64,000 bases of DNA from contig NC_087069.1 in the NCBI RefSeq assembly GCF_963678635.1, positions 33,813,090 to 33,877,089 on the forward strand, given 5' to 3'. A program made the position numbers and the translations under genes. Shown here in pieces: positions 10,471-20,210 of the stretch (position 1 is its first letter; each line of letters starts with the position of its first letter). Under the pieces are notes generated by a model. The model worked only from the letters and a program-made list of their open reading frames with translations. It searched no databases and was not told the DNA's origin. This stretch comes from Symsagittifera roscoffensis (Eukaryota; Xenacoelomorpha; Acoela; Convolutidae).

Positions 10471-11448
10471 TTGTACTAATGTTGTTAAGTTTAACCGTGA
10501 TTTCAAATTTTAATTGTAGACTATTTTGGAGTATTTGGATGTTATGGTCACGAATGTCTTCGCGGATGTCTTGTCTATATTGTAGTCTATGGAGTGCCCA
10601 ATTGTGGAGTCGGTTACTTTCGGGATGTTGTCCGAATAATGGAGGGGGTGCTGTGAACGTGTTCCAATCTAATCTTAAAGGGATATTTGTTGATGATTGT
10701 TCTCGATATCTTGCGTCGAGGTTATTTGGAAAATTTAGGGGGAAAGGCGTCGGTGAAATCTGGCTTATTGATGGTGTTGACGGTAGTGATAATGTTTCTG
10801 GTAGTGATGATGATGTTGTTGTATCAGAAGAAATATCTATTGGTTCATTTACTATGTTCGGTTCGCCTTGTGTATATGAGTGTGTTGTCCAATATGGTGG
10901 CCTTTCTGTCGTGTCTGGGGGATTAAAAGGGTTTTCTCGGATTTGCTGTGATGTGGGGGTTAAACCTAGGTAGTCTGAGGGTATATTTGAGGTGCTATGT
11001 TGTGAAAGGAGTGTAGGAGTTTCTGGCAGTGTACTGCTTGAATTTTCTGAAGTGGTTGATGTTGGTGATTGGGGTATATCGAAATGAACTCTGGGGGTTT
11101 GAAAATTTCTATTTCTTCGCGGAAGTATAATTTGTCTATTTAGTTCAACTGTATTTTGATTTTGACTAAGATGTCTTATTCTATTTAAATCTTGTGGTAA
11201 TGTGGGGTACAAATTATAAGTTGGTTCACTTAGGGATGCTTGTCGCTGAACTGGTTCTAGAGGTTCGGATAAACGGGCGTGTCGTTCTTCGAATGTGTAC
11301 GGGTTATCTTGAAAAGAAATTCGTGTGGATGTTTGGGGGTTTTGGGTAGTTGAAGGTCTGACTGGGTTTTCTTGGGAAGATGTCGGTGAAGACTGTTTTG
11401 GTGGTGGTTGGTTAGCAGTTTTGGGAATGTGACTGATTAATCTGCTTC
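10415..11448 (-). CDS. Pro/Ser/Thr-rich accessory ORF, no ATG near its start
   Basis: The frame is open from about 11448 to the TAG ending at 10415 (about 345 codons), but no ATG is found in its first part; it overlaps or abuts the end of the 62-residue membrane ORF in a different frame. The first two thirds are rich in Pro, Ser, Thr, Gln and Asn; a basic, Arg-rich helix-like section with LHNWALHRLQYRQD near residue 285 follows. Expression by splicing or frameshifting from the upstream membrane ORF is an inference. Family unknown. The triplication breakpoint falls inside this gene at 10718, so copies B and C are truncated. Confidence 0.5.
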
Positions 11449-11637
11449 TTATTGGGAAGATTTATGTTTATTGTAATATTCTTCGATGAAAAGAATTAAA
11501 AGTATTGTTGCTAAGGCGAATGTGACTTTTGCCTTTTTTACACATTTGCACATTGTCATAATTAGGGATGATAAAAATGTGATGAAAATTACGAATAGTA
11601 AAAAAATATCTGTTCTACTAAAATTTGTTTGTATCAT
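11449..11637 (-). CDS. Small membrane protein ORF 2 of the retroelement (copy A)
   Basis: 62 codons. Two hydrophobic helices (about residues 10-28 and 38-52) separated by a Cys/Lys loop (MCKCVKKAK), ending in a hydrophilic tail. Its ATG directly follows the stop of the 79-codon membrane ORF as TAAATG. The protein is identical in all three copies (11449, 22067, 33326). Function unknown; a viroporin-like or envelope-accessory role would be speculation. Confidence 0.5.
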   Translation of the reverse strand: MIQTNFSRTDIFLLFVIFITFLSSLIMTMCKCVKKAKVTFALATILLILFIEEYYNKHKSSQ

Positions 11638-11877
11638 TTAAATAGAATTTGAATTACCGTACCTGTGAATGTGGTCAAAGACTTGGGAAAGTTGAAGATA
11701 TATTTCAAATCGGAAGTAGAAAATTAAAAAAATTTTGCAAAAAATTATTAAAATGATTATTAGGGCTTCAAAAGTTTCAATAAAAAATATTAGCAAAAGT
11801 TTAAATAGAATGAAAAATTTTATGAAAAGGTTTATGATTATATTTTTTAAAGTATCGACTGTTAAGGAGAGAAGCAT
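11638..11877 (-). CDS. Small membrane protein ORF 1 of the retroelement (copy A)
   Basis: 79 codons from ATG. Residues about 12-57 are almost wholly hydrophobic (Ile, Leu, Phe), enough for two membrane passes, followed by a short polar tail. It ends in TAA that touches the ATG of the next membrane ORF. It is conserved in the three copies with only one or two changes (position 2 Leu/Phe, HR/YR near the tail). T-rich codon use makes chance hydrophobicity a risk, but the paired TAAATG arrangement argues for real genes. Confidence 0.45.
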   Translation of the reverse strand: MLLSLTVDTLKNIIINLFIKFFILFKLLLIFFIETFEALIIILIIFCKIFLIFYFRFEIYLQLSQVFDHIHRYGNSNSI

Positions 11878-12453
11878 TTAAGAAATGATTCGTTTGTAGA
11901 ATATTTTTTGAACTTCTGGGGCGGAATTCAAGTGTGGTCGGATTATTTATTGATTTTTTTGACAAGTGGGTTGAGTTTTGTTGAAAATTGTTGGAGTCTA
12001 ATTTGATGGTGCTCGGGAGGTCTTCTTTGCTTTGTTTTTATTTGTTGGGTAATCTGGGGTAATTTTGAAATATTTGATCTTTAGGCCAAAAGATCATGGT
12101 CCTTTTTTACTTTAGCCTAATTTGCCATTTTTGGTTGGAGGGTTTTTGAGGTCCAAGTTGAGAAAATATTGTTGATCTTTGCATCACTTGATAGGGGAGG
12201 GCTGTAATATTTTGGTGGTGTTTATTTTAGTTGTCAAATTTTAGCAAGTTGCTTATTTTTGACCTGGGGGTTGGAAAGTTATAGTTATAGATATGCCTGG
12301 AGATTAATATCTATCGGCTAGTAGGTTTGTGTTAGAGATATTGAAGGTGACGGATTTGAGTGAATCCTATTGGCTGAATTTGAACTAGAATTGTTGCGTG
12401 ATTTTCAGCATGTTATCTTGAAAATGTGAAAGTTCAAAATGGTTAGAGGTGTA
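11878..12453 (-). other. Untranslated spacer between pol and the 3' genes
   Basis: About 580 bp with no useful frame. It is kept at high identity in copies B and C. A splice acceptor for a subgenomic env-type mRNA would be expected hereabouts, but I cannot point to one with confidence. Confidence 0.35.
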
Positions 12454-13361
12454 CTAATTATTAGCTTTAAAATTAAAGTTGTTTTTGAAATTCAACTTTT
12501 TAAAATATTTTAGATTGTAATTTTTACGTGGCTGATTTCTAAGTCGTGATAAAACTCTGTGTTCTGGTTTTTCTATTTGTTCTTGTGGTAAGATTTTTTC
12601 TATCATTTTTGTATTTTTTCTTTCTTTTTGAGGTATTTCTGGGTCTGGTGTATTTGTGTTTTGTTTTTGATCTTGTTTATGATGAATGTCGTCATGTACA
12701 TTTATTTCTTGTTCTGTAAATGTATTCTTTTGAATGACTTTTAAACTTGTAAAAGAATATAATTGAGTTAATCCGCGTAATGCGTATTCTTTTGGGTAGT
12801 AAGGTAATAAATTGTTTCGATGTTGAACAATTTCTTTTTTAGTTGAGTCTGTTAGTTTGTATGTTACTTCAGTGGGTTTGGCAATTATTTGATATGGTCC
12901 TTTTCGAAGTGATTGTATTTTTGGAGATTCCTTTTTGTCTATTAAAATTAGGTATTAAAACAAATGTTCCAAATTTTAATTCTGTGGCTGGCATAAAACG
13001 TGAATTAATTTGGTTGTTTATGTTTTGCCTCTGTAACAATTTCTTTGTTACTTTTTGGTAGATTTCTTTGTGTTGTTTATCTCAATGCATCAACAATGAC
13101 CATAATGTAAGAATTTCCTTCAGAGGATGGTGAAATTGGTCTTTTTGTGTCGAATGAAATTCTATGGTTGAAATATAAACTTTGTCCTTTAAAATCTGGT
13201 TTTTGTGCTATTTGTTTTTGATTCGGATAAGGTTTGTTCAATTGACATATTATACAATCATTGCATAATACTTTTATCCAAATTGGGGCAAAAGTCTTTT
13301 CTGATTCTCAGTGTCCTTTTGTATTTTGTGTATGGGAGATGTTAAATGCTATCAGTATCAT
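12454..13361 (-). pseudogene. Integrase with deleted catalytic core (copy A)
   Basis: The N-terminal zinc site is present (His, His, then C-x2-C near 13250) and the first catalytic Asp lies in a ISFDTK motif. Directly after a VIVDA motif near 13085 the frame breaks and the sequence jumps to what looks like the C-terminal domain (KQH...KKLLQ, then an FVLIPNF-type strand), so the second Asp and the Glu of the DDE triad are missing. All three copies share this deletion. A TGA at 13308-13310 interrupts the zinc domain in A and B but not in C. A long Lys/Gln/Asn-rich tail follows to TAG at 12454. Confidence 0.7.
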
Positions 13362-14104
13362 ACTTAAAGGAAGACAGGAACTTTAGAATCATCTAATTGA
13401 TATTCTAAAAGATCTGTATTTTCATTGATTGTTGTATTATTAAACTTTCGGAAATATCGGAGAAGTGTTTTGTTTCCTAAAATTGTCGTATCATTTTTTG
13501 CTGGTTATGTTTTATATTTGTGCCATGATTTGAGTTGTCTAAATACTGGGTCAAAATTTGGGTATTGCTTCAAAAGTTGAAGTGTAATTTTTTCTGTTGG
13601 TGGGAGAAAAATATTATCAATTTCTAGTTTTAATAAAGGAATTGTGTCAAGTGGGTCATGGAGGTTAAAAACTTGATTTATTGTGTATTTTGAATCATTT
13701 GTTTGTGGTCCTGATAAATTGATTTTATCGGTTAAATTTTCTTTTTCATTTGAAAAAAAAAGATTTTTTTTATGCGGTAGTTGTTTTATTTTATTTTGTT
13801 GAGTATTATTTTTTATCCATTGTGAAAATGGAATTGGTTTGAAGGTAGATGTACCTAATAAATCAACTTCATAGTGATTATTTTGGCAATCTAGGTAGAG
13901 TGGAAAATGTCGTAGATTATTTATTTGTGATTGATCAATGTCAGTTTTTACTGCATATTTGCATTCTAGTCGGGGTGATGTTTCATCTTTTGCGAGATAA
14001 AATTTGATATTTTTTGGTATTTCAACTGTGAGTTTTCGTGTAAGTAGTTCAAGTTGCGTATTTCTACTTAATGTATCTGGTAGTGCAAGGTTTTTTCCTG
14101 CTGT
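13362..14104 (-). pseudogene. Pol connection region between RNase H and integrase (copy A)
   Basis: Frame continues after the TAG at 14105 and carries a further TAA (13505-13507), both shared by copies B (24711, 24143) and C (36004, 35402). The sequence looks like the linker of Gypsy pol with a Leu-Pro-Asp-x-Leu-Ser motif right after the RNase H end. Shared stops mean pol was already dead before triplication. Confidence 0.6.
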
Positions 14105-14617
14105 CTAAACTATATGTAAGTTTGGGAATTTCACTAAAATTAATTGAAATCTATAAACTCTATAATTTGGATTTGATTTTTGTGTGAAAAGAAACATAAT
14201 TGATTTGTGATCTGTAAATAAAACTGTTGGGTGTTTTGATCCAAGTATCATAAATTCGTATTCTGTAAGTGTGTATATTATAGCTGTACATTCTCTCATT
14301 AGAGTAGAGAGTCTTAGCTCGGCTTGCGTGAATAATCGTGAATTTGCTGATATAAGATTCTTTTTGTTTGTTCCACTATACGATTGTAATAATGCTGCGC
14401 CGATGTCAAAATTTGAAGCATCGCACATTGCATAGAATGATTGGTTTGGATCTGGAATTGTGTTTGAAATTTGTTCTGTCAAAAAATTTTTAATTTCTTC
14501 AAATCGTGTTTGATGTTCAGTGGTCCATTCAAAATTATTTTGTTGTCTGAGGATGTTATAAAAAGGTCTTAAATATAATTGCATTTTGTAAACATATTTA
14601 CTTAAGAAATTCAACAT
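14105..14617 (-). pseudogene. RNase H domain of pol (copy A)
   Basis: 170 codons. Catalytic residues fit the retroelement RNase H pattern: D66 in FYAMCDASNF, E109 in LMRECTAI and D136 in LFTDHKS. The N-terminal 30 residues are the RT thumb/tether. A one-base change in a T run near 14632 (extra T on the plus strand) separates it from the RT frame, and a TAG at 14105 ends it early. At the codon where B and C have TGA (24846; 36139), copy A keeps GGA. Confidence 0.8.
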
Positions 14618-15483
14618 TCCAAGGAATTCTTGGATTTTTTTTTATTTGTGGGTGGTTGAAGTTTTTGAATTGCTTCAATGCGTGATTTTAATGGGGTGAT
14701 AGTGTTTTGATCGATTTTATGTCCTAACAATTTAACGCGTGTTAAGAAGAAATGTGATTCATCGGGGGCTGCTTTCAGATTTTTGTTCTGAAGTATTTTG
14801 TGATATTTTTCTAAGACTGTAAACATTTCGTCTTTAGTTTGTGATTGCATTAAAACATCATCTAAATATGTCATTGCATTTTTCTTAAGTATTAGTGGTC
14901 TAAAAATTTTACTCATGAAAGCTGAAAAAGCTGCTGGTCCTATGGATATTCCATAGAATAATCGATTAATTTCGTATTGTTGATTTCCAATAACAAATTG
15001 TGTTAATCGTCGTGATTGTTCATCTAGTGGCATCTGATTGTAAGCACTATTCATATCTGCGGTTGTGAAGTACTTACCATTTATCTTTGTTAGAATAACT
15101 TGTTTTGGTTCAATGGGCCAATTACATTTCGATTCGTCAATTAGTGAATTGAGATATCTAGCGTCTAAAACTATTTTTAGTGATTCACCTTTTGCTAGAA
15201 TGATAACAGGGTTGATGAAGGTATTACCTTTTGGTTGTTCTTCCGTATTTACTGGTGATATAATTTCGTATTGTTCTAAAATATCAAGTAATCTATTTAC
15301 CTTATCGTGTAAATGAATTGGTACTTTACTTGCTCTTTGTTTTTTGAAAACTGCGTCAGGTTTTAACGGGAGATGTAGTGATGAACTGATTTTCCCAACA
15401 TAGACTGTGGAGTATTTTATTAGTTGTTCAGCTAATTTGTCAAATTCATCTTGTGTTATTTGTGAATGTTGAAAATTAAACAT
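14611..15483 (-). pseudogene. Reverse transcriptase domain of pol (copy A)
   Basis: 290 codons. RT palm motifs are clear: NPVIILAKGESLKIVLDARYLN-type fingers near 91-112, first catalytic Asp D143 in TADMNSAYNQ, and YLDD at 206-209. The spacing and the QFVIGNQQYE / FYGISIGPAAF segments are those of Ty3/Gypsy RTs. A frameshift in a poly-T tract at about 14632 cuts the thumb. Upstream the frame is open toward the protease but blocked by TAA at 15712-15714 (also in copy B, intact in C). Confidence 0.9.
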
Positions 15484-16080
15484 TGTTAAAAATTTTTGTT
15501 GTCCTTTTGTGTAATTTGTTATATTAAATGTCGGTTTAAAATATGGTGTTTTTGTGAAGTAATCTGTATTTCTTTTTTCATTACTTATTATATTATTTAT
15601 GGATAATTCTTCGTTAAAAATTGTTGATTGACAAATATCTAATAGTTGTAATATATTATTTACTTGATATGCTACTTCATTTATAGGTGAAGTTGTAGCG
15701 TTTGTTTCAAATTATCCTAATAGTCCGAAGGGTAGTGTTATTTGAAATGGTGTATTATTATACACGTGTAGTGAAATAATATCGGAATTTGTGTTGCTTA
15801 AGTTTTTTATGGATGATATTGTAATTTTGAAAATTTGTGAATGGGTTTAAATTCGAAATCTGACATAAAAAGTTGTTGTTTGTTTTGATTTTTGTCGTAC
15901 TGATGAACTTGTTTTATTGAAAAGTTATATACGTTTCCTGATAGTGGTTTCAGGTGTTTTCGTTCTTGATTATAAAAGGGGTAAAATTTTGAGAAAAATG
16001 GTGGTTGTTTGTTTAATCTTTGAAAGAATGTTAAGGCTGTGTTTTTCGTTTTTGTATATTTATCTTTGATATGGATTTTA
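15484..16080 (-). pseudogene. Protease-RT linker (copy A)
   Basis: Pol reading continues with TAA at 15712-15714 and small frameshifts near 15835-15890. Copy C has the same interval open from 37767. Content is a Phe/Lys/Asn-rich linker with no recognised domain. Confidence 0.5.
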
Positions 16081-16837
16081 CTATTTAAGAGGTTTTTTTG
16101 TTGGTATATATTTAGTTATAAACTGTATGCCAATGATATTGTGCTTAATATCAGTAATATGAAATAATTGTTTAAATGGCTTATTCAAAATTTTGTTTTG
16201 TTCCATTGTTCTTGTTGGAACAACGAATAGTTGGATTTTTCCATAATTTACTAATGTTGATCCTTGTGCTGTTGCTAATTTACTAGATGTTTCAAGAGGT
16301 GTTAAATTCGGATGTAGTGTTTTGATTTCATTCCATGTGGGAATGTTAATGATAATTGATTCTGCTCCTGAGTCGATTAAAAAAATCAATTTCAAGATCT
16401 GGTGGTTGAAATTCTTTAGTTCTTGGACTTACTAGGAGAAGTGAGATTGTCCAATTTTTTTCTCTTGGTTGTTCTTTTTGTATGTTTTGATAAATATGTT
16501 TTGTGTTTGAGCATTTTACTTCGTCTTTTTTATCAGGTTTAATTACAGTGTTAACTTCGTTTACTTCTTGTGTAGTTCGGGTATTATTATTAATGGGGCT
16601 AGTGTAATAATTATGAAGAAGTTCCAATTGATTTTTGTAAATGTGTGAACTAAAGGGTTGTTCATATATGACAGGTTCATAGTCGTTTTCGACTGTTATG
16701 ATATTTACTGAGATGGTATTATCTGTATCACTTTCAGTATCTGTTGATTCACAATTAATGTGGTTTAATTGTAATTCATTATTTTCTGTGTTATCAATAC
16801 CTGGGGGGTCTGAAGGTGTTTCTTCATTTGTTTGCAC
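16081..16837 (-). pseudogene. Aspartic protease (copy A), frameshifted
   Basis: Two overlapping frames (16346-16837 and 16081-16395) that are one frame in copy B. An extra A at about 16380 causes the shift right before the FLIDSGAES active-site motif. The N-terminal ~140 residues are acidic and Asn/Thr-rich, without a domain. One DSG motif per chain fits a retropepsin that works as a homodimer. Confidence 0.8.
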
Positions 16838-17361
16838 TTGGTTGATATGTCTTTGATGCTTTGGTGTTTTACTTTTGTATCGATGTTTAGAATCGGGGTA
16901 ACGGTTATTATTCCTATAAGGTGATTGGGAATAATTTCTGTAATTTTGTTGTAGCTTGAGTTTCGGTTTTGTGAATTATTTTGTGATCGGTTATGATAGT
17001 TATCATTTGATCTTTGATAACTTGATCTATTATATGAAATATTCCTTGATCTGTTGTTAAGATAGTTCTGATTTCGATTGTTGGAATACCTTCTATTCCT
17101 ATTGTTTGAATAGTGTCATTCCCTGGGTTTGAATGGGAACTGGATCCAGAAACAAATTCTGTTGTGTTTGAATTCGATCGTGAATAGTTATTTTGGTTAT
17201 TTTGGCTAATCGATCGGTTATATCTGTTTTGTGAGAAATTTCGTGAATTTCCTCGTTCGGGTGATCTACCTCTATAACTGGAGTTATATGGTGATTGATT
17301 TCTTGAATAATTTGAGTTACCTGGAAGTGGTTTTCCAGAACTATTATTACTGTATATATTT
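16838..17361 (-). pseudogene. Gag C-terminal Arg/Ser/Asn-rich tail (copy A), out of frame
   Basis: In copy B the equivalent DNA (27513-28000) is in frame with gag and encodes a tail rich in Asn, Ser, Arg, Tyr and Gln with RS and SRN patterns, suitable for RNA binding. In A and C one extra T in a T run (around 17380) ends gag before the tail. Confidence 0.5.
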
Positions 17362-18795
17362 TTATTTGGTAGGTTTTGATTTTTTTTTCGTATATTGATA
17401 GAATGACTTATTTGGTTCTTTGTGCTTTTGAGGTTTATTCAGATTGTCTTGTTGTTTTTGTCTACAGTCGGCAATACTGTGTCCGTATCGTCGGCAATAA
17501 TTACACCATTTCTTGAAAGATGTATTCCCTTTAAAGTTTGGGTTCTTTTCATAGATCTTTAGTATTTCAGTGATTTTTTCAATCAAGTGTGTATCTGATC
17601 CTTGTATGTTATTTATATGGGTAGTATTTGTTTCAATACGATTAACATACTGTAGTTTTAAATTTTCTATTTCTTCAAATTTCATTGTGATTTCTGCTTG
17701 TTCTAATTTATCTACTAATTTTCTAAAATCTAAATCTGGTTCTCGAATTGATGAGGGGTGTGATGCTCTCTTTTTTATAGCTATTTTCCTTAATTGAGGT
17801 GTTAAGGTCATCATTAAAATTTCTGTCATTTTTGTCTTTTTGTAGTCATGTGTATTGATTGAATATGCTTTTCCAACTAGTGTTTCGATTCGAACTGCTA
17901 ATTGTTTAAATGTTTCATTTGGTAATCTGCGAATTTTGTTGCATAAAACTCTTTGATGTTGTTTGTTTCTTTCAGAATCAAACATTTTTGAAAATTCTTG
18001 TGTGAATCTTTTCCAATCTGATTTTATTTCTATAGGTAGTACTGAAAACCATTTTTGGGCTGCGCCATCTAGTGTTGTTTGGATTAGCGCTGTGCGTCTA
18101 TGTATCCAATTTTGATGGAGTGGCGTATTAAATGGTTCGGGTCCTATATTTAAAATTAAATTTGCTGTAACTGCGTTTAAACAGTCTTCTACAGAATATT
18201 CAGGGTCTGTGCCTGTGAATACCATCAGTGGTTTATTTGATGTTATTGATGATCCACCCATGAGGTATGGATTCATAGTCATCTGTAGTGATTCTGCGGC
18301 ATTTGGCATTTGTGAAAAAATTGTCAGTTGATTTTTTGTTTTTTCATGTTGTTTTAAATAATATGGTAGTGGTATTTCGTTTTGCATTTGAGTTGGTTGG
18401 TAAGAATGCATAGTTATTGGGTTTTGTGATTGTATAGGTTGAAAATATTGTGCGTTATTTGAGTTTTGTATATGCATTGGTTGTTGATGTTGCATATCTG
18501 CTGGATTTTGCGGGTAAATCTTTATATTTTGTGATGGTTGGGATTGTCGCGGTCTTTGTGTTCGATATTCTTGTGTATATGATGCAAAAATATCTGGTTG
18601 ATGATAATCATCATCATCAGATGATAAGTATTTTGTGTAATAAGGTGTTTGCTGTTTATTCCTATTTTGCTGAAAAAATGGGTAATTTTCACTTTTATCC
18701 TGTGGAGGGTGTGGATTTTCTTGGAAGTTTACTGAATTGGTCGATGTATTTGGAAGATTCCAATAATGAGAACATACGTGATTTAGGTTTTGCAT
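17362..18795 (-). CDS. gag: Gag (copy A), capsid and CCHC nucleocapsid
   Basis: 477 codons from a true ATG (18793-18795). The N-terminal ~150 residues are Gln/Pro/Asn/Tyr-rich; the middle (about 195-370) is a retrotrans_gag-type capsid with the typical W-x-HRRTALIQ...AAQKWF...KRFTQEFSKMF run; residues C431, C434, H439 and C444 form the CCHC zinc knuckle. This copy keeps the capsid frame (DFRKLVDK) that a one-base deletion destroys in B and C. It is truncated after the knuckle by a homopolymer shift. Packaging of element RNA into particles is the known role of the family. Confidence 0.9.
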   Translation of the reverse strand: MQNLNHVCSHYWNLPNTSTNSVNFQENPHPPQDKSENYPFFQQNRNKQQTPYYTKYLSSDDDDYHQPDIFASYTQEYRTQRPRQSQPSQNIKIYPQNPADMQHQQPMHIQNSNNAQYFQPIQSQNPITMHSYQPTQMQNEIPLPYYLKQHEKTKNQLTIFSQMPNAAESLQMTMNPYLMGGSSITSNKPLMVFTGTDPEYSVEDCLNAVTANLILNIGPEPFNTPLHQNWIHRRTALIQTTLDGAAQKWFSVLPIEIKSDWKRFTQEFSKMFDSERNKQHQRVLCNKIRRLPNETFKQLAVRIETLVGKAYSINTHDYKKTKMTEILMMTLTPQLRKIAIKKRASHPSSIREPDLDFRKLVDKLEQAEITMKFEEIENLKLQYVNRIETNTTHINNIQGSDTHLIEKITEILKIYEKNPNFKGNTSFKKWCNYCRRYGHSIADCRQKQQDNLNKPQKHKEPNKSFYQYTKKKSKPTK

Positions 18796-18887
18796 ATTTT
18801 CTCGGGGGCTGTAACACCCTGTAATACCGATCCCAATCTTACTCTTATATCTACTAGTCTCAGGGTGTTTAACTAGTCTCTGCTAGG
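18796..18887 (-). repeat. LTR fragment replacing ~0.94 kb upstream of gag in copy A
   Basis: Positions about 18820-18883 copy an internal LTR stretch (TAATACCGATCCCAATC through GTCTCTGCTAGG). CCCAATC matches the LTR at 19800 and not the others, which have CCTAATC. Compared with copy B, sequence equivalent to about 29410-30345 is missing here, which removes the 178-codon ORF and half of the 170-codon ORF. Confidence 0.85.
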
Positions 18888-19235
18888 TCATTGTATCCTG
18901 TTGATATATTCTGTGAATACTTTTGAAAATTCTAAATCAATATCGTCTGTTTGGATAACGTATTTACCATGAAGTGTTCTTGGTGTGCTGAATTCTATGG
19001 TGTAGATTCCGTATTGTTGTGTTAGGTTACATATGTCTTTCAAATAATGTTCTATAATTTGTCTGTTGACTTTTATATCTGGGAATTCTGATTTGCATGG
19101 GCTGATTCCTGGTTCGAACAAATTTATGAGTAAATTTTTGCAAAAGCGTGTTTGTCCTCTATCACTATGTGAAATTATAATAAAGGGAAAAACTGCTTCT
19201 TCGTCTAGACTTTTGTCACTTTGAGTGTTGCTCAT
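18888..19235 (-). pseudogene. Leader ORF b, truncated (copy A)
   Basis: 115 codons, matching the first ~113 of the 170-codon ORF in B (30175-30687) and C (41484-41996). The C-terminal third was removed by the deletion that brought in the LTR fragment. Confidence 0.6.
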
Positions 19236-19483
19236 TTTTTCGTTTGATGACTGTTATTATATAATTATTAATATGTCTAATTGGTTGATTCCAATTGTAT
19301 AGATGTACTGGTTTGTTTTTATATTTCTTTTTTATTCTATTTTTTCCTCTTTTTGATGAGTTTGAAGTTGTTTCTGAATCGGAAAAATATACCTGATCAT
19401 GGATTGGGCAATTTTAGTTTACTGATTCTTTTAACTTGTATAGTGAGTCGAGACTACTGACTTCTGATTCGGAGAATGCATTT
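19236..19483 (-). other. Leader spacer between small ORFs a and b (copy A)
   Basis: No frame of note; contains an Asn/Lys-rich AT stretch conserved in B and C. Confidence 0.3.
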
Positions 19484-19702
19484 CTATTTTTTGAAAATCT
19501 TTTTCGTGTTATCTGTCTTTGTTAACTTATAATTTTTCTTTTTATTGTTTGTCGTTTTGTTCGAATGTATCCAACTGTTTGTGTATGTGGGGTTTACAAG
19601 ATCATATTTTTGGTCGTCTAGTTCACAATTGTATAATACGGATAGCGGCTCTGATCTATTGAGTCGTAGAGACATTTCAAATAAATTATTGTCTTGTAAC
19701 AT
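19484..19702 (-). CDS. Leader ORF a, 72 codons (copy A)
   Basis: First ATG frame after the 5' LTR and primer-binding site. The protein is polar, ends in a Lys/Asn/Thr-rich basic tail and has no recognised motif. It is kept open in all three copies (19484, 30936, 42244) with only substitutions, which is modest support for its being a gene. Confidence 0.4.
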   Translation of the reverse strand: MLQDNNLFEMSLRLNRSEPLSVLYNCELDDQKYDLVNPTYTNSWIHSNKTTNNKKKNYKLTKTDNTKKIFKK

Positions 19703-19779
19703 TTTGAAAATGTTTTGTCTAATTTCTAATCTACTTTTGGTTTATACTAAATATATTTTGTTTTTTAAGGTCTTATTCG

Positions 19780-19797
19780 AGACTTATGGTCGCACCA
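19780..19797 (-). promoter_or_regulatory. Primer-binding site (copy A)
   Basis: Two bases after the end of the 5' LTR (minus sense) the sequence is TGGTGCGACCATAAGTC. TGG pairs with the CCA end of a tRNA, as usual for LTR elements. Repeated at 31232-31249 and 42539-42556. The priming tRNA was not identified. Confidence 0.65.
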
Positions 19798-19799
19798 GA

Positions 19800-20206
19800 T
19801 GAGTTATGTCGGATGGTCTAACTCATAGGGTAATTTCGGATAGGGTACACAGTCTGCTCGTCACGCTATCTTATTTTCGGCCGGATAGATTCGTGCAACT
19901 TCTTAGTCTAATACCGATCCCAATCTTACTCTTATATCTACTAGTCTCAGGGTGTTTAACTAGTCTCTGCTAGGCTCAATAGATCTAGAGTATACTGGCT
20001 TATTGCGATTGCTGAAGTTCTTGGAGAGGTAACTAATTTCTAAGTTAAATTCAAATCTCTCTGGTGCTGAAATTACAAGTAATTTCAGCACTTACAAATA
20101 AGTGGGTTGTTAGTTAGTTGGAATATGATTGGTTAATATTAAATATTTTACAGTGATAAAATATCTAATTTATCCAATAATAGAATTTAGTTTAGATCAG
20201 GTTCCA
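19800..20206 (-). repeat. 5' LTR, copy A
   Basis: 407 bp, TG...CA. Shares derived bases with the copy B LTR (GTCGGATGG, ATAGGGTAA, CACAGTC) against the 3' LTR and the copy C LTR. Confidence 0.9.
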
Positions 20207-20210
20207 GTCG

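Larger units (their letters stand above)
3299..20206 (-). mobile_element. Very large env-bearing Ty3/Gypsy-like LTR retroelement (copy A side), degenerate
   Basis: A 16.9-kb unit bounded by LTRs of about 408 bp at 3299-3707 and 19800-20206, with GTCG immediately outside both (3295-3298; 20207-20210). Genes run on the minus strand: small leader ORFs, gag, protease, RT, RNase H, integrase, membrane ORFs, a Pro/Ser/Thr-rich ORF, envelope-like gene, long unknown ORF, 3' LTR. Domain order PR-RT-RH-IN and the 4-bp target duplication fit Ty3/Gypsy. At 17 kb it is much longer than a usual Gypsy/errantivirus (5-9 kb), because of extra reading frames on both sides of gag-pol. Every major gene carries stops or frameshifts, so this copy is not functional. 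The true original partner of the 3' LTR is the one at 42559-42965 (see the triplication). Confidence 0.9.

Noticed and set aside
10479-10973. Plus-strand 164-codon frame and similar plus-strand frames across the element (for example 15065, 18450, 29047, 39471)
   Set aside because: They are antisense shadows of minus-strand genes, with biased composition that mirrors the sense codons.
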